Source: Diabrotica undecimpunctata
Lineage: Eukaryota; Arthropoda; Insecta; Coleoptera; Chrysomelidae
DNA length: 64,000 bases
NCBI RefSeq assembly: GCF_040954645.1
Contig: NC_092807.1
Span: forward strand, 84,572,608 to 84,636,607
Reading direction: 5' to 3'
In this document: positions 54,607 through 64,000 of the stretch, in pieces
Layout of the letters: every line of letters starts with the position of its first letter
How positions within the stretch are numbered: position 1 is the stretch's first letter
Position numbers and translations under genes: made by a program
The notes under the pieces: model-generated
The model's database searches: none
The model's input: only the letters and a program-made list of their open reading frames with translations
Told to the model about the DNA's origin: nothing

Positions 54607-54607
54607 A

Positions 54608-56470
54608 TTCTATGGACTCCTTCCTATCGTCCAATCCCAAATTCTCCTCACTCCAATTAATAACACAATTGGAATATTTTTTCATGAAAAAGGAACTATA
54701 CGAATATCTAATGACAAATGGACTTTACTTGTTTACAAAGAATTATTACCTATCAAAACTACAATATCCAATAATGACAGAATTTTGGAAAACCTGTTAG
54801 AAAAATTTATTAACGTGGATACACCGAGAAAACTTGCCTTTCAAGCCGAAGTACAGACACATGTTAGTCTGCTAAAACAAATCTCAAACTCCGTTAATTT
54901 AAAATATAAAGAAATAACCTCTGACACAGTACCTTATAATAAACGCCTAAAACGCGGTTTAGTAAATGGTATTGGAACAATCTGGAAATCTATTACTGGA
55001 AATTTAGACGCCTCTGATGGCGAATACTTTAATAAATGTATAAATAAGATAAATTCCGATGAAACTCAAATTGAAAATCTCCTAAAAAATCAAATATCTG
55101 TTACCACTTCAGTTATAAGAACTTTCAACACTACAATTCAAAAATTGCAAATAGACGAAGAAACTTTTAACAAAGACTTAAAAACTATCGAGACTACACT
55201 TCTGGACATTAATAATGACATATCCTTTTACCAAGCACAATTACAAATACTAGATTTATGTGAGTCCTTAATGGAAAGCTACGTATTTTTAGAAAATTAT
55301 TTAAATGATATACTAAATTCTATAACATTCTCTCGCCTGCAAATTCTACATAGTTCTATTATTTCGCCCATAGACTTAATGGACGCATTAAAAGAAATCT
55401 CACAGTCATTACAAAATAACGTATTGCCTCTACCCACTTATATGTCAAATATAGCTCAGTATATTGACATAATAAAACTGCAAGCTTATCAGCTTGATTC
55501 AAAAATTGTTTTCGTTCTCGAAATTCCGTTAGTTGATCCCGAAATATTCACCTTGTATCAATTATATTCAATACCAATATTAGATAATCAAACTGGTTTT
55601 CATCATATACTTTCAACTGTTCATAAATACATAGCGCGAGATGATGATTCAATTTCATATGTCTTACCCATGGACACCGAAAAATGCAAACAAATCAGTC
55701 AAAACCAAAGAATGTGTACAGACATTCTTCCGTATCCCATAGACACAGATGCTATATGTGAAGCCCAGCTTTTGAAACCTCTCAGCAACTTACCAAAAAC
55801 TTGCCAGATGTCCATGCTCTTGGCACAAGGTTACAATGTACAAGAAATTGACCGAAATTTATGGTTACTAACCATTTCCGATCCATTACCAGTAACAATC
55901 AAATGTGCAAGAAAAGACGTCACTACACAAATAATCAAAACAAATTCAATCTTAAGATTAATTCCCGAATGTATTGCATTCATCGGCAGTACCAGAATTC
56001 ATGCTAGAGACCAAATTGAGAAATATACAAATATCACGTATAGAAGTCACCCAGTTAACGTACCCTACAGATGCTGTGACCATTTTGAGACAAAGAGTCA
56101 CCTATCAAAATTGAAACCACTTAAACTCAGTAAGATCAACGTAGATGACTTAAATATTGCACAACACAAATTGGACCAATATTCAGAAGAACTGGACCAT
56201 ATTATGAGCCAATCATTCATTGAGGAACATCTACCCTTATTCACTATATCAACCTTATCCCTGATTATTATCCTAGTTATCTTATACCTTTTCTGCAAAT
56301 ACCGAACCAAAATATTCCCAAAAATTGCAATCTCCTTGTCCCAGGATCAGCGTCCAACTTCATTACCACGCAGAAATTCCATTAGACAGAAACTTCAGGG
56401 CTTAGCCTCCTTCAGAAGAAGACCCAATGTCCAACAAGAAAGCGAAGCAGAAACACCAATTACTCTGTAA
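54608..56470 (+). CDS. env: Gypsy-2 env (envelope fusion protein, about 620 codons)
   Basis: Open frame from the acceptor at 54606 to the stop at 56470; it has no start codon of its own near the beginning, so the start is probably in the leader exon at 49039 (inference). Features in order: hydrophobic start, ectodomain, basic furin-type site KRLKR at 54941-54955 followed by a Gly-rich segment GLVNGIGTIWKSITG, long helical region, several Cys, transmembrane segment near 56230-56300 (LSLIIILVILYLFCKY), basic cytoplasmic tail. This is the gypsy-type envelope, related to baculovirus F proteins. A 62-codon frame at 54612-54800 in another frame is a shadow. Confidence 0.88.
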   Translation, partial: FYGLLPIVQSQILLTPINNTIGIFFHEKGTIRISNDKWTLLVYKELLPIKTTISNNDRILENLLEKFINVDTPRKLAFQAEVQTHVSLLKQISNSVNLKYKEITSDTVPYNKRLKRGLVNGIGTIWKSITGNLDASDGEYFNKCINKINSDETQIENLLKNQISVTTSVIRTFNTTIQKLQIDEETFNKDLKTIETTLLDINNDISFYQAQLQILDLCESLMESYVFLENYLNDILNSITFSRLQILHSSIISPIDLMDALKEISQSLQNNVLPLPTYMSNIAQYIDIIKLQAYQLDSKIVFVLEIPLVDPEIFTLYQLYSIPILDNQTGFHHILSTVHKYIARDDDSISYVLPMDTEKCKQISQNQRMCTDILPYPIDTDAICEAQLLKPLSNLPKTCQMSMLLAQGYNVQEIDRNLWLLTISDPLPVTIKCARKDVTTQIIKTNSILRLIPECIAFIGSTRIHARDQIEKYTNITYRSHPVNVPYRCCDHFETKSHLSKLKPLKLSKINVDDLNIAQHKLDQYSEELDHIMSQSFIEEHLPLFTISTLSLIIILVILYLFCKYRTKIFPKIAISLSQDQRPTSLPRRNSIRQKLQGLASFRRRPNVQQESEAETPITL

Positions 56471-56499
56471 AAGTCAAAGCAATGGCATTGACTTTTCAC

Positions 56500-56512
56500 T
56501 AATAAGGGGAGC
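56500..56512 (+). other. Gypsy-2 polypurine tract
   Basis: aataaggggagc directly precedes the 3' LTR; primes plus-strand synthesis in this class. Confidence 0.8.
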
Positions 56513-56839
56513 TGTTATATGAGAAAATATTAACCTTGAACTAGCTTAAGTTCGCCGACTTCAGATTTCATCATCCCATTCCCATAGAAACCGCTGAGCA
56601 CGCATTAGAACTTTGTACGAACCGTTGGCCAATATTCATGGGAACAGCAATTCAGCACTTCATACCAAACATATAAATTACCATTCTCAGATGCCGGAAC
56701 CACTCTTAGCTGCAACTTCGACCAGTCCAGTTATTGTAGTCATTTTAAATTAATTTAATTTTGTACTATTATTTAATATTTAATTTGTAACAAATAAAGT
56801 TCTTTTTTAAAAAGTCAAATACGTGATTAGTGATCTAAC

Positions 56840-56840
<1 letters not shown>
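56513..56840 (+). repeat. Gypsy-2 3' LTR
   Basis: 328 bp, identical to the 5' LTR by eye; followed by TATA. Confidence 0.95.
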
Positions 56841-56873
<33 letters not shown>

Positions 56874-57839
56874 AAACAGCCGTTATTCTGGAGTCCCCTC
56901 GACTGGACGGCGACCTGTGCTGATCCTGTGCTCGAATAGTATGGAACGCCAGACCGGTTTTTTAGCGGACTGGAGAACCTACTAGAAAATACTTGTTAGA
57001 ATAATGAAATGTTTACAGGTTAAATATGAGTCATATTTATCGTAACAATATGGAAGCTTATACCGAGTGTTTTCTGTTTGCTTTTTTATAAAAGAATAAG
57101 TAATGATCTTTTTCATCTTACTTCAGTCTTCCCGTCGCATTTCTTGTACTGCTTTAAAAAATATATTATAACTTATCTTCTTTTGCTAGTTTCTTCAGTG
57201 GCCACTTTTATCTACCTGTTTCTTTTTGTTTGTACCATTTCTCCTACTACATGTTTTTGGCACTTTTCCGTTGTGATCTATATTTCCCGCTCTTCTATTT
57301 TAGCAGCCAAGTCATTTGGTTTGATTGGTTTTTACTTATGTCCTCGTTTCTTTTCTATATGAGTTTTTTGTACCCATATTTACCATTTTATCTTTTATGG
57401 GTTCACATATCCATTCATCTTTGTCTACAGTGATCTTACTGTAAACTATTTTTGTTCCTTTTCTTTTATACCTTTTAACCTTAGTAAAGATGTTACGTTC
57501 TTTTAAGAATATTCCTTTTTCTTGCTTTTTATCGATATTTAGAAATATTGTCGCGTACTGAATATGCCCTAATTTGTGTTTCCTTTTGATGATTTCCTTC
57601 TCTTTCTCTCCATTCGTTAATTCTATTACACAGTGTATGCCGTCTGTTTAGAAAAACTGCGTATTTTGTTAGATTTATTTTTAGAATTAGGTACAGATTT
57701 TCATTATGTTTTTAACATTCTGGAGTCGGTTGTATAAAATTTTAGTCCGCTTCTTTTATATATTGCATTAGTTTCAATAAAATTTTAAGTATTTCCGATA
57801 GAGGTTTTGTTTTTTTACGGCATGTTTGTTGTTTTCTTC
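56841..57839. other. TA remnant, a short GC-rich patch and T-rich DNA
   Basis: 56841-56862 is the other side of the TA tract. 56870-56990 is unusually GC-rich for this window and has no recognised identity. 57060-57839 is T-rich; the - strand is A-rich in the manner of LINE coding strands but no convincing motif could be read. The frame at 57078-57362 has no family resemblance. Confidence 0.45.
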
Positions 57840-59680
57840 TTCTTCTTCTTCTTCTTAGAATGCCGTCTTCCTACGGAGATGGTCCTACGGAGAATCTGCA
57901 TTGATACTAATATTGTAGATTCACTAACCAAGAATTCTACCTTTGGCCGAAAGATGTTTTTCCTTGAATCTTGTCCTGTATTATGAGTCTCAAAATGTCA
58001 TATTTTGGTCCTCTCGTGACGTGGCCTAGGTATTCTAGTTTTTTTGTTTGTATAGTGGTGATTTTTTGTTTCTTTACCAACCCTCTCCAACACTTCTTTA
58101 TTTATAATTTTATCAGTCCGTAATATTTTTAATTCTTTGCGGTGTAACTAGAGTACGAAAGTCTCGATTCTTTTTAAATTGCATTTTTTTAATGTTTCAG
58201 TCCCAGCTCCATATAATAATATTAAAAATATATAACATCGAATGGTACGTATTCTGATTTCTAAATTAAGATTTCTGCACTTTGGAAGTGGCTTCATTTG
58301 TATAAATGCTGATCTGGCAATCTCTATTTGCCTGTTTATTTCTGCAGTATGATCATTGGTTTCATTAATCAAAGTTTCCAAGTACTGATATGTTTCTGAT
58401 TGTTCAACCACGTTACCATTTATTGTCAATATGTGGTGTATATTTTGTGTTTATTTTATAAGTAGCATTAATTTCGTTTTTAGCGTTTATCGTAATTTCG
58501 ATCTCAGCACTAGTCATACTTAGCTTTCGGCTAGATGTTGTAGGTCTTCTATTCTCGTTGCAGTGACTTCACAATATTAAACAAAAGTTAAACAAAAGTG
58601 GGGATAAAACGCATCCCTATCTAACTTCTCTACACATCTTCATTTCTTCTGACGGTTGCCTATCAGTTTAAACTTCGGCACTTTATTTCCAATAATATTT
58701 GAATTATCTTAATTATTTTACTGTCAATATGCTTATTTACAAGTATTGATATTAGTTTTTCATGTCATACTCTGTCGAAAGTTTTTTCGTAGTCAACAAA
58801 GTACAAATGTAGGTCAACGTTTACATCATGACATCCCTGACTCAGTATGTTAATGGCAAATAGTTCTTCTGGAGTATCCATTCCATTTCGGAATCCGAAC
58901 TGCGTCTTACTAATCTCCTCCTCTAACTTTTTATATATTATTTTATGTATTACTGTAAGCAGTCCGTTTAAAGTATGACTCACGAAGCTGTGAAGACTCT
59001 GAAGTGTTCGATAGTTAGAGCACTCTTTTGCTGCTTATTTCTAGCTTTGGTTATAAATGCCAACTTCATTCACTCTTGCGGTATTATTCCCGTATCCTAC
59101 ATCGTGTTGAACAAACCTGCCAGCTTATCCTCTTCTAATAGTTTTAACAGTTCTACAGGTATTTCGTCTAATTCATCTGCTTTATTATCTTGATAGCATG
59201 TTTGATTTCATCTATCGTAAACTCCTGTTTCTCTAAACGATTTAATTCTCCTGCATTTCACCTCTTTCATCTTGAAAAAGTTCTCTAACGTGCTCCTTCC
59301 ATCTTCTTCATTTCTTGGGTAAATATATTAGCAGTACTACTTTCTTAGCTTTTATTTATCTTTGTTGACTATGTTGATTCCGGTTGATTTTTTTTTATTT
59401 TGTTGTGCATATTTCTCATATCATATTTTGTTTCTAGTTCTTCTATCGCTTTAAATTTTTTCATTAAATACATTTCCTTAGACGTTTTGCTTTTTTCCTT
59501 ATATATCTCTATAAGTGTGTAGATCTTTTCTTTTATATTTTCTTCTTTCTTCAATATATAGTAGTATTTCTTCTGTCATCCATTGTTTTTTAGCCTCTGA
59601 CCCCATCCCTGTTTTCGGGTTGTCATAATCTTCTATTTTAGTGAGTTTCTGAAACTGTTTTCTTAAAGCATGTTTAAGTT
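57840..59680 (-). pseudogene. LINE relic (linker to 3' tail)
   Basis: On the - strand, upstream to downstream: linker KKQWMTEEILLYIEER (about 59590) and the frame at 59369-59554; pre-palm block with EIPVELLKLLEED (about 59100-59170); RT finger KKLEEEISKTQFGFRNGMDT and NVDLHLYFVDYEKTFDRV (58765-58930); a GCVLSPLLFNF block (about 58575-58615); then TINGNVVEQSETYQYLETLI and LYGAGTETLKK (58148-58429) and the tail with KTRIPRPRHERT (about 58000). The YxDD box is missing. Ends in a (CTT)n-like stretch at 57836-57858. Confidence 0.8.
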
Positions 59681-60419
59681 AAATATTAATTTATATAAGA
59701 TATGGTATCAAAATGATTGTAATGAGAATTACATTTTACATTTAGTGGCATTTAATTTACTGGTAAATTCTCATTACCAATAATTGTATTGTGGTTTAAT
59801 CTCACATAAAATAATATTGAACCTCAATTTTCATTTTATACTAAACACCCACCTGTAGCTCACATTTTTCAGTGTATAAAATTACTAATATATATTATAT
59901 ATGTTACAATCTACCTAATCATGTTATAATTTCCATATTTTTGTAAGCTAGTTTATCAAGGTCAAAGTTTAAGTGAATTTCGCTGTTAAATAATGAACAC
60001 CAGCAGGCAGGCCCCTTAAGTGCGTCTGTCTATCTTTTAAAATGATCGATCATTGAGACTGAAAGTTACTTAATTCAGGTATAAAGACAATAAAAAATTG
60101 TTGATAGCCTTTGTGGGAGAATAAAAAATAGTTAATGCCTTTGAAAAAATGTTTTTTATGCCATTTACGCTTAAATCTAAATCTTATACATTTGCAATAT
60201 TTAGGAAGTATTTTTTACAGTCTTCATTTTCTGGTGGAACTTATTCTGGAACTATTATAAAAAGAAAATAAGTATAACATTTAATTTATAACTTGCACAC
60301 TACTGCTCTCTGAAAAGATTTGTGGTTGTTGTATCGAACAACGTACGTAGATTTTTCAGCTAGGAAATCCTTCGCCTTTTTGTGTCTTAATTCAGGTACG
60401 TTATTGTGTTATTATTGTG
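59681..60419. other. No recognisable feature
   Basis: AT-rich DNA between two LINE relics; no motif or repeat seen. Confidence 0.45.
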
Positions 60420-61330
60420 TTATGTGTGACTACTATTTTCCTTTGCTTTAAACAGTTCCGTCTGGTATCTTTTCACTTCGTTTGCTGATATGTTATTGTA
60501 TTCCTTTAATTCGGTTGTTTCTTTCCGTTGGTTTCTTATAAATCTATATTTGTTTTTGTGTACCGTAGAAGTAGCTTTCCATCGTTTTTGTAATCTGTTC
60601 CCAGTGTTCATTTTTTGTTCTTCTTACTGACTTTTGTTTCATTTCGTATTTTCTGTAGGGGTTTAGGGATTCTGGAGTATTTTATGTTTTTTACTTAGTA
60701 TAGGCCTCTAGTTTCTCTTTACATTTTATTTTTATTTCTTTTTCGAACCATGGTGTACTGTTGTTGTTTCTTTTGTTCGGTATGACTTTGCGGTTCCCTA
60801 GAGCTTGTGTTGCTGCTTCTTCAATGTTGTTTTTAATTTTCTCCCAGCTCACGTTTATATCTTCGATGTCGTCTATTTGTTTCAGTTGTATCTTATGTGC
60901 TAGCCTTCTTCGGTACATTTCTCTTTTAGAGTTGTTTCACAGTGATTCTACAGTGATTCGCTGTTTTACTGCTGGAACTATTTCATTTCTAATTCGTCCG
61001 TTAAAGTCACCCATAAGAATTAAGAGTTCTTCATAAGGTATTTCATCCAGAATGATTTGCAATTATTCGTAGAATGCCTCTGGTTCCTCCTTAGGTTTGC
61101 AGTCCTCGGGGCTATATTTAGATATGACATTTAATTTTTGATAGTCCATTGTGGTGTTTATATGTATTATTCTTTCGGAGATATAATGGCAGTTATTTAG
61201 GTTATCTCTAAATTTTTTATGGACAAGTATACCTACGCCTGCTCGTGCTCGTTCTTCTTTCTTCACTCTATGCTAGAAAATATTGGTTATAGTCTCTTTG
61301 GTCTTTACCTTTCTTCTTGGATTCCACAAA
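60420..61330 (-). pseudogene. LINE relic (endonuclease, internally deleted, and linker)
   Basis: From 61270 downward on the - strand: KKEERARAGVGILVHKKF, SERIIHINTTMDYQKLNVIS, EAFYE, then LLILMGDFNGRIRNEIVPAVKQR (60950-61030), after which the second half of the endonuclease is missing; the frame goes straight to the linker (RRRLAHKIQLKQID, NNIEEAATQALGNRKVI, STPWFEKEI at 60691-60918) and NRLQKRWKATSTVHKNKYRF (60420-60600). Dead. Confidence 0.75.
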
Positions 61331-61389
61331 TGTCTATGTTTTTATTTATCAGTTCTCAGTGTTTTTATTTATGTGCTTATTCCAATATT

Positions 61390-61960
61390 TATTAATATCT
61401 CCATCAGCTTGTCGTGCTTTACTGTATCAAATTCTTCATGTTAATCAATGAAACATGCATAAATATCGCAATTCACATCTCTACATCGTTAAAATAGCCC
61501 TTGTATGCTAAAGAGAGCCTCTCTGGTACCCACTGGGTTCCGAAAACCAAACTATGTACGGCTGATTTTTTCTTCGCATAGTCTATATATCCTTTGACGT
61601 ATGATTTTTATTAATAACTTTAAAATGTGGCATATTAAGTACGAAAACATTGCAAGATACCGATTTTGTTTTTTTGGTAGAGCAATAAAGGTTCACTTTA
61701 GCCATGATCTTGATATTATTTCGATATGTCATTGAATAATTTTGTTAGTCGTTGCGCACCGTCGGTGTTAAATAGTTTTATGAGTTCAGCATATGTATTT
61801 TTTAGGTCCAGGAGTTTTACCATCTTTTAGTTGTAGTATTGCTTTTTCCACTTCATCTGATGTGATTGGTAAGTGGTCATTACATATGCAGGATGGAGGT
61901 GGTTCGGACCTACTATCATCAAAAACTTATTGTATGTATTTGGTCCATATGCATATTTCT
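61390..61960 (-). pseudogene. LINE relic (pre-palm and RT finger)
   Basis: On the - strand: a block reading SGKSNTTTKRW in one frame and DGKTPGP in the next (about 61800-61860), GAQRLTKLFNDISK.YQDHG (about 61690-61770), then TQFGFRNPVGTREALFSIQGL and CRDVNCDIYACFID (61440-61560), then DTVKHDKLMEILI (about 61400-61430). It directly abuts the endonuclease piece of another copy at about 61330-61390, in an order that no single LINE has. Confidence 0.65.
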
Positions 61961-62029
61961 TTATTTTTATTTGTGATGATGTTCCCGGTTGATCTTTTAG
62001 TTTGCTAGCTGTGTTGGATTATTTTGCTA

Positions 62030-62650
62030 AGAGTTGAGTGAAACCTTTCAACAGGGCTGTTGCTATTGGGATTATAGAGAGTTGTGTAGTGAATTTCTAT
62101 ATGGTGAGTTTTGAATATGCCTTGAATGACTTATTTTTTCTATTCTGTTTCGTTAGCAGTTGAAGTGCGTCTAGGAAGTCCAAAATAACTAAAGCATTGT
62201 ATAAGTTTATTTGCAGTTTCTACCGAATTAGGGTTTTTTAAAGCATAGACCTAGCCAAATTTAGAAAAACTATCTATAACTGTGACAAAATATTGTCCAT
62301 GTGTTTTATATGTGTCCGTGTATACATGGCCAAACGATTCACAACCTATATGTGTAGGTTTAAATAATAATTTCTAACATCTTGTTCTAATCGGGGTTAG
62401 CAGAATATTGGCTTAATGGCGTTTACGTTCTCTTGTATGCCTCTATGACTAGTTTTAGCTGTATGATAAAATTTTAGTTTTTCTTTTCTTTCGTCTTAAT
62501 CTGTAACATCCGTAAGAATGTATATCTGAATCGGGTAAATTCTTTTTAAAATAATTTTGGAAAATTTTAGTTAATATTGGTTCTAAAGACTTATTTTTGA
62601 AAAGGAAAGAATAAGTTTGTTTTGGAATAAAATATTCTTTAATAAAGTTT
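62030..62650 (-). pseudogene. Gypsy-3 integrase
   Basis: - strand, across frames: HTAKTSHRGIQENVNAIK (zinc region, about 62425-62470), then TDTYKTHGQYFVTVIDSFSK (core with the first Asp equivalent VIDSF, about 62270-62325), ALKNPNSVETANKLIQCF, YFGLPRRTSTANETE, YNPNSNSPVERFHSTL (third catalytic Glu, about 62045-62090). Frames change repeatedly. Downstream part and env are cut off at about 62030 by LINE sequence. Confidence 0.8.
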
Positions 62651-64000
62651 GTAATGACAAGTTCATTATTAGATTCGGATACGGATAATTGTATTCGATT
62701 TTTCTCGAAAACATTTTCTCTTTTTACTTTACCATTTTTGTTTTCTATATTTGTGTGACTAGTATTAATAATTTGATTTTTGAAAATATTAATAGATTCG
62801 TTTTTATAGGAAATACTTATAATCGGATTTTCGTGACTAGAGTGTATAGTTTCATTATCTGTGTCCTTAATTTGGATGTCATTGGTTTCTTGAAATTTAG
62901 CGTTAATAATTTTAGTTTATTCTTCTTCAGGTGGTGTAGGCTTTTTTCCTGGTTTTATAAGTATATCACTGTGGATTACCATCTTTGGTTTTTGGTTTTC
63001 AATAGTTTCATTACTTTGTGCGCATTTGTCGGGATTAATTTGTATTGAATCCAAAAGTGATTCCACTTCGTTATAGCCAAAGTCAGCTAATTCGACTCGT
63101 TTTTCAGGATTTGTGAATACTGATAAGTAGTTTATATATATATGTGTTCAGTCTCGATTGGGTTAACTTCTACTCAAAAAACTGCATCTTCATTCGTGTT
63201 TGCTTTTCCTTTTTTGTGTATAATTTCGTAGTCATATTATTCAAAATTTCACTCTTCAACGGACTAATTTAGATTTGGTTCTTTAAGCAAAAATAACCAT
63301 TGTAGCGGTTTATGATCACGTATAATTTTGAATTTTACTCCAAAGAGGTAAGGACTGAAATATTTGGTTGCCCAAATGATTTCTAAAAGCTCGTTTTTGA
63401 TGGTACTATATTTCATTTCAGCAGGATTCAATGTCCGGGAGGTGTATGCGATTGGAAGTTCAGATATGCTAGGTCCTTGAGACAAAAGGGATACGATTAC
63501 GTAATTTAAAGCATCAGTTGTTGGAAGAAAATTTTTAGAAAAATCCGGATACTGTAAAATATGTTTGTTCATTGATATTTTCTTATAGATATTAAAGGCA
63601 TTGACAAACTCTGGTGTATGTTCTACTTTTTAATTTTTCTTCAGGTAGTTTGTAAGCGGTTTAGTTACTTTTGAAAAGTTTTTATATACTCTCGGTAATA
63701 GTTAACTAAGCCAAAAAAGAATTCTATTTCTTTTGGATTTTTTGGGATGGGAAAGTTTTCAATTGCTACTATTTTGTTTGGATTCTGTTAGATGCCGTCT
63801 GGGATAATTACCTGCATGTCCTCGAAACTCGACTGAGTCCTTTAGAAATTTAGATTTATCTAATTGAATTTTTAGATGTGATTCTTTTAATCTGTCAAAT
63901 CCTTGTTTTAAGTTGTTTCTGGAGGGAGGTTGAAAATATTATTATGTCGTTCATGTAGACTAGATATACTTTACCAATTAGACCCTATTAAATATTGTCC
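62651..64000 (-). pseudogene. Gypsy-3 pol: RT and RNase H (runs off the window)
   Basis: From the window end on the - strand: GKVYLVYMNDIIIFS (63940-63990; the catalytic box reads YMND), QGFDRLKESHLKIQLDKSKF (about 63850-63905), IENFPIPKNPKEIEFFFGLV and NYYREYIKNFSKVTKPLTNY (63650-63770), then RNase H at 63264-63572 with TTDALNYVIVSLLSQG, ELLEIIWATKYFSPYLFG and RDHKPLQWLF, then YEIIHKKGKANTNEDA (about 63190-63240), and a charged tether to 62650. Related to Gypsy-1/2 but much older. The protease and gag lie outside the window. Confidence 0.85.

Larger units (their letters stand above)
48430..56840 (+). mobile_element. Gypsy-2: nearly intact errantivirus-like LTR element
   Basis: LTRs 48430-48757 and 56513-56840, both 328 bp, TG...CA, and identical by my reading; TATA flanks both sides, consistent with a 4-bp target duplication. 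Order: LTR, primer site, leader with repeats and a splice donor, gag with zinc knuckle, pol (protease, RT, RNase H, integrase) in the -1 frame, env from a splice acceptor, polypurine tract, LTR. The only clear coding lesion is one in-frame stop in pol at 52923-52925. Very recent insertion. Confidence 0.95.

Noticed and set aside
54612..54800. Small gene between pol and env in Gypsy-2
   Set aside because: The true env frame is open across the same stretch and carries the expected env sequence; this frame is a shadow.
57078..57433. Two overlapping hydrophobic frames as a membrane protein
   Set aside because: T-rich DNA yields Phe/Leu/Tyr-rich frames by chance; no conserved motif and no homologue recognised.

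Overview
This is eukaryotic, AT-rich genomic DNA from an arthropod, most likely an insect and possibly a beetle (inference from the mix of element families; host species not identifiable). I see no single-copy host gene. The whole window is a transposon graveyard with two young errantivirus-like elements. Families recognised: APE-type LINEs (several clades, one Jockey-like), a Penelope-like element, three Gypsy-type LTR elements, hAT, pogo/Tigger and mariner DNA transposons, long-TIR foldback MITEs, a THAP-containing TIR element, a 5S rRNA-derived fragment and about eleven long (TA)n tracts.

Layout. 1-2160: a LINE whose 5' part lies inverted in front of its 3' part. 2163-2315: hAT-like (ZMYM1-type) scrap. 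2690-3350 and 12390-13105: an old dispersed repeat pair. 3350-13690: a pile of LINE relics on both strands, ending in a Jockey-like relic. 14530-15570: (TA)n plus a Tigger-like relic. 17328-33445: the most striking part, a roughly 16 kb nested palindrome. Its outer arms hold a dead hAT element and a long-TIR MITE; inside lie three copies of a foldback MITE and two inverted dimers of a dead pogo-like transposase gene, so four copies alternate + - + -. The symmetry axis falls inside the central MITE. 33486-34010: short TIR element with a 41-residue THAP-like ORF. 34060-36420: Penelope-like element with a hammerhead-like 3' motif. 37180-39400: LINE and mariner relics. 40508-40592: 5S-like fragment. 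40858-41440: coiled-coil gag-like relic.

41671-48320 and 48430-56840 are two consecutive Gypsy/errantivirus-type elements on the + strand (here Gypsy-1 and Gypsy-2), both inserted in TA-rich DNA. Each has paired LTRs, a tRNA-Ser-like primer binding site, a duplicated leader motif, gag, pol and an env-like gene. Gypsy-2 is nearly intact: its 328-bp LTRs read as identical and I find one in-frame stop in pol. Gypsy-1 has 197-bp LTRs with one visible difference but has lost the RT core in an in-frame deletion and the N-terminal part of env. Both leaders hold a short ATG reading frame that runs into a GTAAGT donor in the same phase, and Gypsy-2 has a matching acceptor just before env; this suggests the env start codon comes from a leader mini-exon. 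57840-61960: more LINE relics on the - strand. 62030-64000: a third, decayed Gypsy pol on the - strand, running off the window.

The genes do not form a host pathway. What ties the region together is genome mechanics: TA-targeting elements in TA microsatellites, repeated inverted duplication, and apparent recombination between inverted copies.
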